This document shows, one piece after another, positions 1-7,893 of a stretch of 64,000 nucleotides of DNA. The notes under the pieces were generated by a model that was given only the letters and a program-made list of their open reading frames with translations, had not been told where the DNA came from and did not search any database. The translations under genes and the position numbers were made by a program. The DNA is from Paenibacillus faecalis (GTDB taxonomy: Bacteria; Bacillota; Bacilli; Paenibacillales; Paenibacillaceae): assembly GCF_900289175.1 (NCBI RefSeq), contig NZ_LT985747.1, positions 2,833,761-2,897,760 on the forward strand. Direction: 5' to 3'. Position 1 is the first letter of the stretch. Each line of letters opens with the position of its first letter.

Positions 1-1422
1 TGAAGCACTGCCTATGTAATCCTGATATCTCTCTAGACCGTCTTCTGTTATTTGGCGGGCTTTCGGTATCGCTTCAGCCGGATCGCTGATCCATATATTT
101 CTCACTACCTTTTTTAAAATGGGAAGCAGCGTACTTCTGACTTTTTTTCTCACACCCGGATCAACTTCATCTTGGATAAAACCCGGCCGCTGAAGAAATT
201 CCCGAAAGGCACTTCCGATACGCTCGTCAAGCTGTTGTAACAACAGAGGTATGACTTTGCGAGCCTGCTTTATTTGCAGCAGCGAGGTTAAATCAATAAA
301 CAATCTTCCTCCTGCTTCAAGCATATATTTTGATTCCGAGACGACAGATGATTTTCCAAAAGGGAACATCGTACGCCAGATGGATCTCGCCATCGGACTT
401 AGCGCATCTGTCATCATCTGCTGGTGGCCAAAGGAGAAGAACAGATGCAAACGTTCATCCGAAACTTGCGGAACGGGGTAAAGCGAGGTAATCGGGCGGC
501 TTTGCACGATGTAAAATTTCCCGTCATACCAGCACCACTCGATGTCTTGCTCCCGGTCATAGTGTTTTTCAATCCGTTTTCCCAGCGCCGCCAGCTCCAT
601 GATATGTATATCTTCCAATGCTTGCGCATCCTGCTTTTCTTTTGGCAGTTCCTCTGTCACCGTGCCACCGGTTGGATCAGCAAAAACCGCCACTTTTTTG
701 CCCGCAACTTTCTTTTGGGTAATAGCTCCCTGATAGACCTGATATAAATCGGCGGATACGATTCCGGATACAAGCGCCTCCCCCAGGCCAAAACTCGCAT
801 CGATAGATACCGTGTTGCGATTTCCGGTTATCGGATCAGCGGTAAACATAATGCCTGAAACTTGCGGAAAAATCATCTCCTGTACAACGACAGATAACTG
901 CACTGATCGATGATCAAACCCATTTTTTACACGGTAAATGATAGCCCGATCGGTAAATAGCGACGCCCAGCATTTTTTTACGGATTCCAAAAACGCTTCT
1001 TTACCTTTTACATTCAGATATGTTTCCTGTTGTCCGGCAAAAGATGCACCCGGTAAATCTTCCGCGGTTGCACTGGAACGAACGGCATAGGCCTTGTCTG
1101 TCCCTAACTGTTCCCAGGCCTTCAAAATGGACGTCTGTATAGACTCAGGCATTGGAAGTCCGTTCAGATGCTCCCTGATTTGATGCCCTAACATGCGGAT
1201 CTCATCTAAATTCTCATAGTCGGCCAAATCCAGTAAACGATAAAAATGATCCATTTCTTCACTTGTCTGAAGGAAAGTACAATAAGCAGCTGTAGTAATA
1301 CAAAAGCCTGTCGGTACAGGAAAACCGGCTTTTGTCATGTCGCCAAGGTTAGCCCCCTTCCCACCAACATGTGGTAAGGCATTTTGATCCGTTTCATGGA
1401 AATGCAATACATAGTTATTCAT
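1..1422 (-). CDS. rph: Rifampin phosphotransferase, partial (C-terminus beyond window)
   Basis: The minus-strand frame stays open from an ATG at 1422 to the window edge and gives about 474 residues of a family usually near 870. The N-terminal part is a PEP-synthase-like ATP-grasp domain: VGGKGANLGDM near residue 20 and RSSATAEDLPGASFAGQ near 115, then GIMFTADPITGN, DASFGLGEALVSG and DIEWCW...IVQSRPIT. The downstream part (HQQMMTDALSP, EAGGRLFIDLTSLL) matches my memory of the rifampin-binding domain of Listeria-type Rph and not PEP synthase. The C-terminal domain with the phospho-carrier histidine lies outside the window. Family members transfer the ATP beta-phosphate to the C21 hydroxyl of rifamycins and inactivate them. 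The start is preceded by AAAGGCGGCGG. A terminator at 1592-1613 separates it from gldA, so it is probably transcribed alone. A RAE-like palindrome lies upstream at 1571-1581. Actual resistance is inferred. Confidence 0.85.
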   Translation of the reverse strand, partial: MNNYVLHFHETDQNALPHVGGKGANLGDMTKAGFPVPTGFCITTAAYCTFLQTSEEMDHFYRLLDLADYENLDEIRMLGHQIREHLNGLPMPESIQTSILKAWEQLGTDKAYAVRSSATAEDLPGASFAGQQETYLNVKGKEAFLESVKKCWASLFTDRAIIYRVKNGFDHRSVQLSVVVQEMIFPQVSGIMFTADPITGNRNTVSIDASFGLGEALVSGIVSADLYQVYQGAITQKKVAGKKVAVFADPTGGTVTEELPKEKQDAQALEDIHIMELAALGKRIEKHYDREQDIEWCWYDGKFYIVQSRPITSLYPVPQVSDERLHLFFSFGHQQMMTDALSPMARSIWRTMFPFGKSSVVSESKYMLEAGGRLFIDLTSLLQIKQARKVIPLLLQQLDERIGSAFREFLQRPGFIQDEVDPGVRKKVRSTLLPILKKVVRNIWISDPAEAIPKARQITEDGLERYQDYIGSAS

Positions 1423-1570
1423 CGATCCGCCGCCTTTTTTCATTTTCATCTTTGAATAAATAATGAAGGAAAAGACTTGTGACATCAATGCGATAACGCT
1501 TCTCATGCGAGATGGCATTGGAGTTCTTCAAAAATTCCCGAACATCTTCACTTTCCACTTTATCGTTAAA

Positions 1571-1581
1571 CTTGCCTCAAG
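1571..1581. promoter_or_regulatory. Possible rifamycin-associated element (RAE)-like palindrome
   Basis: CTTGCCTCAAG is an inverted repeat (CTTG-N3-CAAG) about 150 bp upstream of rph. It agrees at 9 of 11 positions with the core CTTGCGGCAAG of the RAE described upstream of rifamycin-inactivating genes in actinomycetes. The outer GGGG/CCCC arms are missing. On the minus strand a poor TTGTAA -35-like box precedes it and TAACGA follows 19 bp later, so the promoter context is weak. An 11-bp match can occur by chance. Confidence 0.25.
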
Positions 1582-1591
1582 CTTGGTTTAC

Positions 1592-1613
1592 AAAAAAGAG
1601 GGGTTTCCCCCTC
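1592..1613 (-). terminator. Rho-independent terminator of gldA
   Basis: GAGGGG (1598-1603) and CCCCTC (1608-1613) form a tight stem. On the minus strand it is followed directly by six T's. It sits 34 bp after the gldA stop and before rph. Confidence 0.75.
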
Positions 1614-1646
1614 CACGAATACCGAAATAATATTCTTTTTGTTGCG

Positions 1647-2777
1647 TTAACTAGCCTTTTTCTTGAATTCTGTCCCGATCTGGTCTGCCAAAAGTATAGC
1701 ATTGACTACATCCTCTTCACTTACTGGGAAAGGCATCGAGTGAATCGATTCCTCAGGAATACACGCTATCTGAGCTACTCGCATCAGATCATCTTTCGAA
1801 ACCTCTGTAACCCCTATATCGGAAAGGCTTACTGGGAGCCCTACACTTACACAGAAATTCAATACCTCGTCAATTTCATCCGCAGGGGCATTTTCCAGAA
1901 CTAATTGAACTAACGTGGAAAAAGCAACTTTTTCCCCATGATAATAGGAATGTGTCCCTTCCAGAGCGGTTAGTCCATTGTGAATAGCGTGTGCGGCTGC
2001 CAGACCAGCGCTTTCAAAGCCCAGGCCGGATAACAGTATGTTGGCCTCGACTATATTTTCAAGAGCTGGCGTGACGATGTTTGAATCACAGGATAGCTTG
2101 GCTTTCACACCATCTTCAAGCAGCATTTCATAACAAAGCTTGGCTAGACCAAGAGCCGTGTTGGTGCCTATGGTTGGCAAATTCATATCCTTGGAGCCGT
2201 TAGGCAATCCGGCATTAACTTGAGAGTACGATAAAGCCGTAGCTCTTGCTTCAAAATAAGTAGAGAGTGCATCACCCATCCCCGACACAAGAAAACGTGT
2301 AGGTGCATTGGCAATGACCGTTGTATCAATCAAGATAACACTCGGGCTCTGCTTAAAATATGCGTAATCATCAAAAGCACCTTCCGGCGTATAAAGTACC
2401 GCAGAGTGGCTTGTTGGAGCATCCGTTGCCGCAATCGTCGGTACGATAATCAAGGCATCTCCTTCAGCAACGCTTTTCGCTGCATCAATCGCTTTACCAC
2501 CACCAAGACCGATCGTGCAATCGCAATTTTTTTCAATGGCCAGCTGCTTTAGCCGCTTTACTTCATCCCTCGTGTTCTCCCCGCTAAAACCGCTTTCGAT
2601 GATCGTTACACCGAACTTTTCCTTGGTGTGGTCAAGTTTATCCTGAACACGCTTTACATCATCTGGATTGGCAATGAGAAGTGCTGATTTCCCATATTGC
2701 TTAATGAAATAACCCAGATTCATTATTTCATTTTCACCCTGAACATATTTTAGTGGACTAATAAAAGCCTTCCTCAT
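1647..2777 (-). CDS. gldA: Glycerol dehydrogenase (iron/zinc-containing ADH family)
   Basis: This 376-residue protein has the usual length of GldA. It would oxidise glycerol to dihydroxyacetone with NAD+ in the cytoplasm. The glycine-rich nucleotide loop GLGGGKAIDAAK lies near residue 90. Metal ligands are expected in GMGDALSTYFEARA (Asp), AAAHAIHNGL (His) and YYHGEKVAF (His), and all three are present. The start ATG follows AGAGGAGG with good spacing. It is bounded by its own terminator and by a 170-bp gap upstream, so it is probably monocistronic. Two copies of the palindrome GTAATTAC lie in that gap. Other family members use 1,2-propanediol or related polyols, so the exact substrate is not certain. 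Confidence 0.88.
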   Translation of the reverse strand: MRKAFISPLKYVQGENEIMNLGYFIKQYGKSALLIANPDDVKRVQDKLDHTKEKFGVTIIESGFSGENTRDEVKRLKQLAIEKNCDCTIGLGGGKAIDAAKSVAEGDALIIVPTIAATDAPTSHSAVLYTPEGAFDDYAYFKQSPSVILIDTTVIANAPTRFLVSGMGDALSTYFEARATALSYSQVNAGLPNGSKDMNLPTIGTNTALGLAKLCYEMLLEDGVKAKLSCDSNIVTPALENIVEANILLSGLGFESAGLAAAHAIHNGLTALEGTHSYYHGEKVAFSTLVQLVLENAPADEIDEVLNFCVSVGLPVSLSDIGVTEVSKDDLMRVAQIACIPEESIHSMPFPVSEEDVVNAILLADQIGTEFKKKAS

Positions 2778-2950
2778 GAAAGAACTCCTCCTCTGTGTTC
2801 ACTGTAATTACTTCAAAGAGAGGTACAAAACATGCATAGAAACAATAGCAACATCCAAGTGAAGTGCTTTTTACTCTAAGACATATATAGATAATGCTGT
2901 ACCTTCTTCATAGTAATTACCCAATTCATACGAGGAAAATCCACCACTTG

Positions 2951-3406
2951 TTATTTATCACTTCTTGTTAAAATGTAATGGTACAGTCCATCCTCATCTG
3001 CTTCTTCACAAGCTCTTACAAATCCGGTGCGCTCCAGACAAATCAAACTTGGCACATTATCGTCATCAACCCATGCTTCAAAAACTTCAATATGTAGCAA
3101 CGCTTTTAAATGGGGCATCTGTTTCAGGATAGCTTTACCATAGCCTCGATTGCGTCGTATGGGATTAATCACGTACGAAATGGACGCCGTTTTATAGTCC
3201 GTCATCTCAACGCTTAATTCCCCTACCTGCTCATCCCCATCACTAATGATCCACACTAAATAATCTGCGCTGCTGTTCACAAAAGAAAACCACTCTTCCA
3301 GATCATCAATCCCGATTCTGATCTCGGTTTCTTCATCTTTATGCCATTCTTCTAACAGATTTAAATGATTTCTATTAAGATATGTAAATCTAAGGTTCAT
3401 TCCCAA
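2951..3406 (-). CDS. GNAT family N-acetyltransferase
   Basis: This 151-residue protein has the single-domain GNAT layout: a motif-A-like stretch RRNRGYGKAILKQM that would bind the acetyl-CoA pyrophosphate (residues near 85-98), and a C-terminal VPSLICLERTGFVRA that matches motif B. The substrate cannot be read from the sequence. It lies 30 bp after another GNAT gene on the same strand and may be cotranscribed with it. Confidence 0.75.
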   Translation of the reverse strand: MGMNLRFTYLNRNHLNLLEEWHKDEETEIRIGIDDLEEWFSFVNSSADYLVWIISDGDEQVGELSVEMTDYKTASISYVINPIRRNRGYGKAILKQMPHLKALLHIEVFEAWVDDDNVPSLICLERTGFVRACEEADEDGLYHYILTRSDK

Positions 3407-3437
3407 TCCCCCAAGTTAAATGCTCTCTAAACTACGC

Positions 3438-3980
3438 TTAATCTATTTTCTTTCTCATAAATAAAGCGACTTCATCAATCCCGTTATAAAAAGACAAGTC
3501 AACCCCTTCGATCATAAAGCCGCATTGTTTATAAAAATGGATGGCTGGGACATTCGTATTCTGCGTTTCCAGTGTAACAGCTCGAAATCCGTTTTCTTTT
3601 GCCAAATCGATCATTTTTCTCATTAGAATACTTCCATATGATTTTCGTCTATGGTTCTCATGAACTTGAAAATGCCATAACAATAGCGTGTTGTTCCATA
3701 CTTGCGGTTCTGTGATGGCAATAGCAACCAGCTTATGATCTACGTAAAGTCCCAGTGAATATCCCAGCTTCACAAGCTTCTGATAACGCTTAAGCTCATC
3801 GTCATCATTCAGCTCTTGCTTAACATACGGTGTATCTAGATTGACAAGCTTCAATTGCAAAGTGAACGCATGTAATGTTTCTTCTTTAGTCGCTTCGTAC
3901 TTTTGATGGGACGTGTAGCCAAAAACTCCTAGCGAGTTCAATTCTTCGATTGAAAGATCGTGTAGCTTCTTAATTTCCAT
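3438..3980 (-). CDS. GNAT acetyltransferase, resembling streptothricin acetyltransferases
   Basis: A 180-residue GNAT protein. Motif A is HRRKSYGSILMRKMIDLA. The C-terminal block LETQNTNVPAIHFYKQCGF followed by a Gly-Val-Asp stretch strongly recalls the SatA/Sat4 streptothricin acetyltransferases of Bacillus, where LETQNxNxxAxxFYxxCGF is conserved. The N-terminal half (YEATKEETLHAFTLQ, PYVKQEL) is less familiar. Acetylation of streptothricin lysine amino groups is therefore a guess from the C-terminal motif alone. Neighbouring genes include rph and fosB, which fits an antibiotic-defence role but does not prove one. Confidence 0.6.
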   Translation of the reverse strand: MEIKKLHDLSIEELNSLGVFGYTSHQKYEATKEETLHAFTLQLKLVNLDTPYVKQELNDDDELKRYQKLVKLGYSLGLYVDHKLVAIAITEPQVWNNTLLLWHFQVHENHRRKSYGSILMRKMIDLAKENGFRAVTLETQNTNVPAIHFYKQCGFMIEGVDLSFYNGIDEVALFMRKKID

Positions 3981-4050
3981 TTTGTATACCTCGTTATTTC
4001 ATGACTTTTTCAAGTTATGGGTGCAATTCGTTCGTCCAGTTAACATTCTT

Positions 4051-4466
4051 AAAGATCAACATCTTCATCTACAAAATACTTCCCTTTCACGCCAGATATA
4101 ACTTTATACATTTCATCCCGTACTCGCTTCTCTTCAGTTGCATCTGTCCACCAGTTATATGCCTGTCCCAGCTTTCGATCGTCCGGGCACCACACATATT
4201 CATACCATGGGGGCATCCCGCATCACTATAGACTCAGGGAGGTTTCTTTTACCAAATCGGTCCCCGCCCGTGAATAAAATCAGGGGTGCTCGGCCGTTCT
4301 TAAAAAGTTCAACCGCTTTCAACATTCTTTCAACCCGCACTCCACCAAAAACAAATATACAATCTCCATCGAGAGTGCCGTTATCGATTTCAGCAGCATT
4401 ACCGAAGACCAGCTTGGTCATTTGTTCTTTTGTTAATTTTTCAGGATTCAGCTTTGAAATTAGCAA
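4051..4466 (-). pseudogene. Broken YdcF/SanA/ElyC-type (DUF218) gene
   Basis: The first fragment (4200-4466, TTG start behind GGAGG) encodes 88 residues with the DUF218 N-terminal features DGDCIFVFGG and APLILFTGG and ends at ESIVMRDAPMV. A second fragment continues in another frame: MPPWYEYVWCPDD at the junction, then EEKRVRDEMYKV, ending FVDEDVDL with a stop at 4049-4051. It looks like the C-terminal end of the same family. About 60-90 central residues seem missing, and the two parts are out of frame, so an internal deletion with frameshift is the simplest reading. Intact members are cytoplasmic or membrane-anchored proteins of poorly known function. Confidence 0.65.
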
Positions 4467-4519
4467 AATGAAAACCTCCGCTCAACTCAACCTATCGTTT
4501 CCATCTCACCCGACACATT

Positions 4520-4942
4520 TCATGATTCAAAAAACTCCATATGCCCTTTATCAGCCTTATAATAATCCAATCGATCGTTGAGATTTCCTGTATGAAATTC
4601 AAACATATGACCATCCGGGTCCAAAAAATAAATCGATCGTTTATCCCTCTCATCCCGATCTCTTCCTGGAAGCATATGCACACGCAAATCTTTCAATCTA
4701 TGTAGTAATAGATCAAAGTCTTCCTCTTCAATGGTAAAGGCGATATGCGTATACGTTCTTTGATTCTGACTGCGGTCGATATCCTCTTGGTTTAGGGCAA
4801 TCCACAGGCCATTTAGGTCAAAATAAGCAAGTCGTCTACCCTTCACCAACAGCTTGGCTTCGAACACATTTGTATAAAAATCAATGGATGTGTCGAGGTC
4901 AGACACGGAAAAGCATAAATGATTGATGGCTTTGACTTTCAT
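4520..4942 (-). CDS. fosB: Fosfomycin resistance metallothiol (bacillithiol) transferase FosB
   Basis: The 140-residue protein has the FosB length and belongs to the vicinal oxygen chelate (glyoxalase) fold. Metal ligands known for FosB are visible: His8 in AINHLCFSV, His66 in [14 protein letters not shown] and Glu115 in GHMFEFHTG. Family blocks [20 protein letters not shown] and [14 protein letters not shown] are nearly canonical. FosB opens the fosfomycin epoxide with bacillithiol, using Mn2+ or Mg2+. Its Shine-Dalgarno AGGAGG is embedded in the last codons of the preceding GNAT gene, whose TAG stop lies two bases before the ATG, so the two are probably translationally coupled. Confidence 0.93.
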   Translation of the reverse strand: MKVKAINHLCFSVSDLDTSIDFYTNVFEAKLLVKGRRLAYFDLNGLWIALNQEDIDRSQNQRTYTHIAFTIEEEDFDLLLHRLKDLRVHMLPGRDRDERDKRSIYFLDPDGHMFEFHTGNLNDRLDYYKADKGHMEFFES

Positions 4943-4944
4943 AT

Positions 4945-5484
4945 CTAAGTCCTCCTATTATTAAATCTAAAAACAATTTTGTTCCCGTCATGCTCCGTGT
5001 TGGCAAGCCCTTCTTGATACGAACCAGATGTATAATGATGAAGAGTTTTTCTCCAAAATGATTGTGCTCTTTTATTAGTTTCTGTCGGGTTGGTGTGCAA
5101 TTCCCAGGACCCTCTATGTAGATTAAACACTTGTACTGCTGCGGCTTCAGCGCTACCATTCCCACGGAAAGCCCTCAACATAAAAAATTCGTTCATGTAA
5201 AATTCACTGCCGGGAGGGGTGTGCGGTGGAGTTGCTACAAGAGCAAACCCTGCCGGGATATGATCTACCCGAATAAGATACGGAAATAATATAGACGGTT
5301 TTTCCCACCATATATCAAAAACTTTATTTTGCTCACTCAGCGTCAAAGTATCATCCTCTTCAAAGACACCGTATTGATTGGGTTTCCATCCCCAGATCTC
5401 AGATAAATCATGCAAGTACAGCGGGTATAGGTTGTTTACAATAAATTTGGTCGATGGGTCGGTCAATATGGTTGTGACTTTCAT
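4945..5484 (-). CDS. GNAT-like acetyltransferase
   Basis: About 179 residues when started at the ATG at 5484, which follows AAAGGAG by six bases. A TTG seven codons further upstream lacks such a site. The pattern resembles predicted acetyltransferases: [21 protein letters not shown] in the centre, [22 protein letters not shown] as the acetyl-CoA loop, and [16 protein letters not shown] at the C-terminus. The substrate is unknown. The gene ends two bases before fosB and carries the fosB ribosome-binding site, so it belongs to the same transcript. Confidence 0.7.
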   Translation of the reverse strand: MKVTTILTDPSTKFIVNNLYPLYLHDLSEIWGWKPNQYGVFEEDDTLTLSEQNKVFDIWWEKPSILFPYLIRVDHIPAGFALVATPPHTPPGSEFYMNEFFMLRAFRGNGSAEAAAVQVFNLHRGSWELHTNPTETNKRAQSFWRKTLHHYTSGSYQEGLANTEHDGNKIVFRFNNRRT

Positions 5485-5521
5485 ATGAGTCTCCTTTATT
5501 TTCAATACACATGGTCGTAAT

Positions 5522-6217
5522 TTATCCTCCTAAATGTTTCCACCAAATTCCTGCACATTCAGGTACAGTTGACCACTGATGTTCTTCGATTTTTTTAGAA
5601 ATATCCGAGCCAAAAAAGAACTCCATGTTCTTCTTGGCTTCTGCCGTGCTTGCAAACTGGTAATCTGCCCGGATTGAGCGGTGTGAAAAGCCGTATTTAT
5701 TTTCAAGCAGAGAAAAATATGGTTTTAAAAACTCGGGTGGATCAGGAGTTTCCGTTCCGGTACCCAAAGTCTCTAATATGATTATAGTTCCTGATGATTT
5801 CAAAACACGCTTAAGTTCAGACATGATGAACTCCAAATTATTTTCCCAATCCAGATTGTCTGTGTTCGTTAAATAGCTGATGCTCCAACCCGATACGGCC
5901 AAATCGATGGATGAATCGTTGATCGGCAGCTTTCGATGATCGGCTACAACGGTACTCCAATTGTGATTTGAGCTATTGTGCATTAATTTTTCGTCTAATC
6001 GCTTTAACATCGACTCTGATATATCTGTACAAACTAGCGAGCTCGCTTCTGGAGCTATAAAACTTGAAAGTCTACCTGACCCAGCCCCTAGGTCCAATAC
6101 ATGCAGTCCTTGATAAGACCTGATCTCTTTAATATGTTCCGCTAAATTAGGCTGCCGGTTAATCATGTCATCATATGAAATCGCTTGATTTTTATAAACT
6201 TCAGCATGGTTCGGCAT
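5522..6217 (-). CDS. Class I SAM-dependent methyltransferase
   Basis: A 231-residue Methyltransf_11-type protein. Motif I, VLDLGAGSGRLSSFI, lies near residue 40. The acidic end of beta-2 (VCTDISESML) and the post-motif region ELKRVLKSSGTIIILETLG are clear. It has no membrane segment. The acceptor substrate is not identifiable. It lies 37 bp upstream of the GNAT-fosB pair on the same strand, and its start follows GGAGC with fair spacing. Confidence 0.75.
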   Translation of the reverse strand: MPNHAEVYKNQAISYDDMINRQPNLAEHIKEIRSYQGLHVLDLGAGSGRLSSFIAPEASSLVCTDISESMLKRLDEKLMHNSSNHNWSTVVADHRKLPINDSSIDLAVSGWSISYLTNTDNLDWENNLEFIMSELKRVLKSSGTIIILETLGTGTETPDPPEFLKPYFSLLENKYGFSHRSIRADYQFASTAEAKKNMEFFFGSDISKKIEEHQWSTVPECAGIWWKHLGG

Positions 6218-6286
6218 AGAATAACGCTCCTAACTTTTTATTTTAATGGTGTATCGAAACAACACAACCCATTCTTTTTCACATCT

Positions 6287-6616
6287 CTATGCAATGGGTG
6301 TGCCATTTTTTACAGGTTCATCTGGCTTCAGAAGCACCACGTCACCTTCTGTAGGAGTACCGCCGATAACCAACACCTCTGATTTAAAACCGGCAATACG
6401 TCTGACCGGAAAATTCATGACCGCGACCACCTGACGCCCAATCAGTAGTTCCGGTTCGTATCTTTGTGTAATCTGAGCTGAAGAACGTTTTATCCCCATT
6501 TCTCCAAAATCGATGTCTAATTTTATCGCAGGTTTGCGAGCTTCTGGAAACGGTTCAGCTTTAACAACGGTACCAATACGAATGTCCAGCTTCATAAAGT
6601 CCTCAATTGTTGCCAT
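6287..6616 (-). CDS. csaA: tRNA-binding-fold chaperone CsaA
   Basis: About 109 residues, the usual CsaA length. The OB-fold tRNA_bind pattern is clear: [32 protein letters not shown], then [33 protein letters not shown] and SEVLVIGG. CsaA is a dimeric cytoplasmic protein reported to act as an export-related chaperone. I chose [11 protein letters not shown] because homologues start there and GGAGG lies about 10 bases upstream. Another ATG nine codons earlier overlaps that site. It probably stands alone. Confidence 0.9.
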   Translation of the reverse strand: MATIEDFMKLDIRIGTVVKAEPFPEARKPAIKLDIDFGEMGIKRSSAQITQRYEPELLIGRQVVAVMNFPVRRIAGFKSEVLVIGGTPTEGDVVLLKPDEPVKNGTPIA

Positions 6617-6727
6617 TGATTTGCAGCCTCCATTGTTTATCATTGCTTTATTTTTACGATGAGTGCGCCAAAGTTTCTTTCGTATACAAGCAAGTATACA
6701 ATATGAAATTTATAATTTCTTGAATTT

Positions 6728-6773
6728 AAAAAAAGCCACCTTGGAATCCTCAAGTAAGGACTACAAAATGGCT
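6728..6773 (-). terminator. Terminator after the alcohol dehydrogenase gene
   Basis: On the minus strand AGCCATTTTG (6773-6764) pairs with CAAGGTGGCT (6743-6734) in a 10-bp stem with two G-U pairs. Seven T's follow. It closes the carbohydrate island. Confidence 0.75.
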
Positions 6774-6800
6774 TATCATTAACACTTGTTTATTGATGGG

Positions 6801-7823
6801 TTACTCCTGCATAATGACCGCTTTTGTTACATTAAGCTGAGGGTACGAGGCCATGACTTCAGGCAGATCATTCAGGCGAAAGCAATGGCTAATGAGCGGT
6901 TCAATCCGCACGATGCCTTGCGCAATGAGTGCAATCGCCTCTTCATGGGTGTACGGATTGATGAACGACCCCATAATGCGCAGCTCCTTGCTGAAGACCT
7001 CATATGGAGAGAAAGCTGCTCTTGCATCCGGTGAGGCAACCCCAAACAGCAACACCTGTCCGCCTTTTCGAGCCGCCGCAACAGCCAGCTCCACAGATTC
7101 GGGCCGACCTACACATTCAATAACGACATCAGCCGAGTTTATCATGCCTTTCGCATCTTCAGCATCAAATGGCGTTACAACAGCGTGCGCACCAAGCGCC
7201 AACAGCGGATTACGCTTATGCGAATTCGGCTCGCTAACCGTAATCCGAGAGACTCCCGCCGCCTTGACGAGCTGCAGAAACAACTGACCGATGAAGCCGC
7301 CGCCAACGATCAGTACATGCTGAGTAGCCCGAAGCTCCAATTTTTTAAAACCGTGCAATACACAGCCAAGCGGCTCCACCATCGCTCCCTCCATCAAACT
7401 GACATGATCGGGCAACTTGTAACAATTTGCCGCAGGCACAACACACAACTCAGCCATACCGCCATCCCTTGTTACACCAACGGCCTGAAGCCGTTCACAC
7501 AGTTGGGCACGCCCGCTGCGGCAGTATTCGCATGAACCACAATATATATTCGGGTCAACAGATACCCGGTCTCCCGGCTGCAGCATGGCAACATTTTCTC
7601 CAACAGCCTCAATTACACCCGCCAGCTCGTGGCCAAGTACAATCGGGGGCTCTACCTCTGCCGATCCCGGATGTCCATGATAAATATGCTGATCCGTGCC
7701 GCAAATTCCACAGCAGGCGACACGCAGCATAACCTCCTCTTTACCTATCGTTCTTTCGGTCCACTCCATCACTTCCATATTCAACGTATCGCGAAGAACC
7801 GCTGCCTTCATGCCTCTTCTCAT
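6801..7823 (-). CDS. Zinc-dependent alcohol/polyol dehydrogenase (MDR family)
   Basis: A 340-residue medium-chain dehydrogenase. Catalytic zinc ligands are in CGICGTDQHIYHGH and VLGHELAGVIE. The structural-zinc cysteines CGSCEYCRSGRAQLC are complete. The NAD-binding loop is VLIVGGGFIGQ near residue 170. The pattern resembles sorbitol/threonine dehydrogenase-like enzymes. It lies downstream of the beta-mannosidase gene on the same strand and ends at a terminator, so it probably forms the last step of the mannoside island, perhaps oxidising a released sugar or polyol. The start is either the ATG at 7823 (GGAG seven bases upstream) or the Met at residue 5. Substrate not determined. Confidence 0.8.
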   Translation of the reverse strand: MRRGMKAAVLRDTLNMEVMEWTERTIGKEEVMLRVACCGICGTDQHIYHGHPGSAEVEPPIVLGHELAGVIEAVGENVAMLQPGDRVSVDPNIYCGSCEYCRSGRAQLCERLQAVGVTRDGGMAELCVVPAANCYKLPDHVSLMEGAMVEPLGCVLHGFKKLELRATQHVLIVGGGFIGQLFLQLVKAAGVSRITVSEPNSHKRNPLLALGAHAVVTPFDAEDAKGMINSADVVIECVGRPESVELAVAAARKGGQVLLFGVASPDARAAFSPYEVFSKELRIMGSFINPYTHEEAIALIAQGIVRIEPLISHCFRLNDLPEVMASYPQLNVTKAVIMQE

Positions 7824-7893
7824 CCCTTTTCTCCAAAATAAAAATATCCTGTTCAGTCGCCGTCAACTGACAGTCTCCAGTCTTAAACATTGT

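Noticed and set aside
6267..6299. ACCCATT/AATGGGT inverted repeat at the end of csaA as a terminator
   Set aside because: The stem is short, the loop is long and the downstream sequence is not a clear T-run, so it was not listed as a feature.
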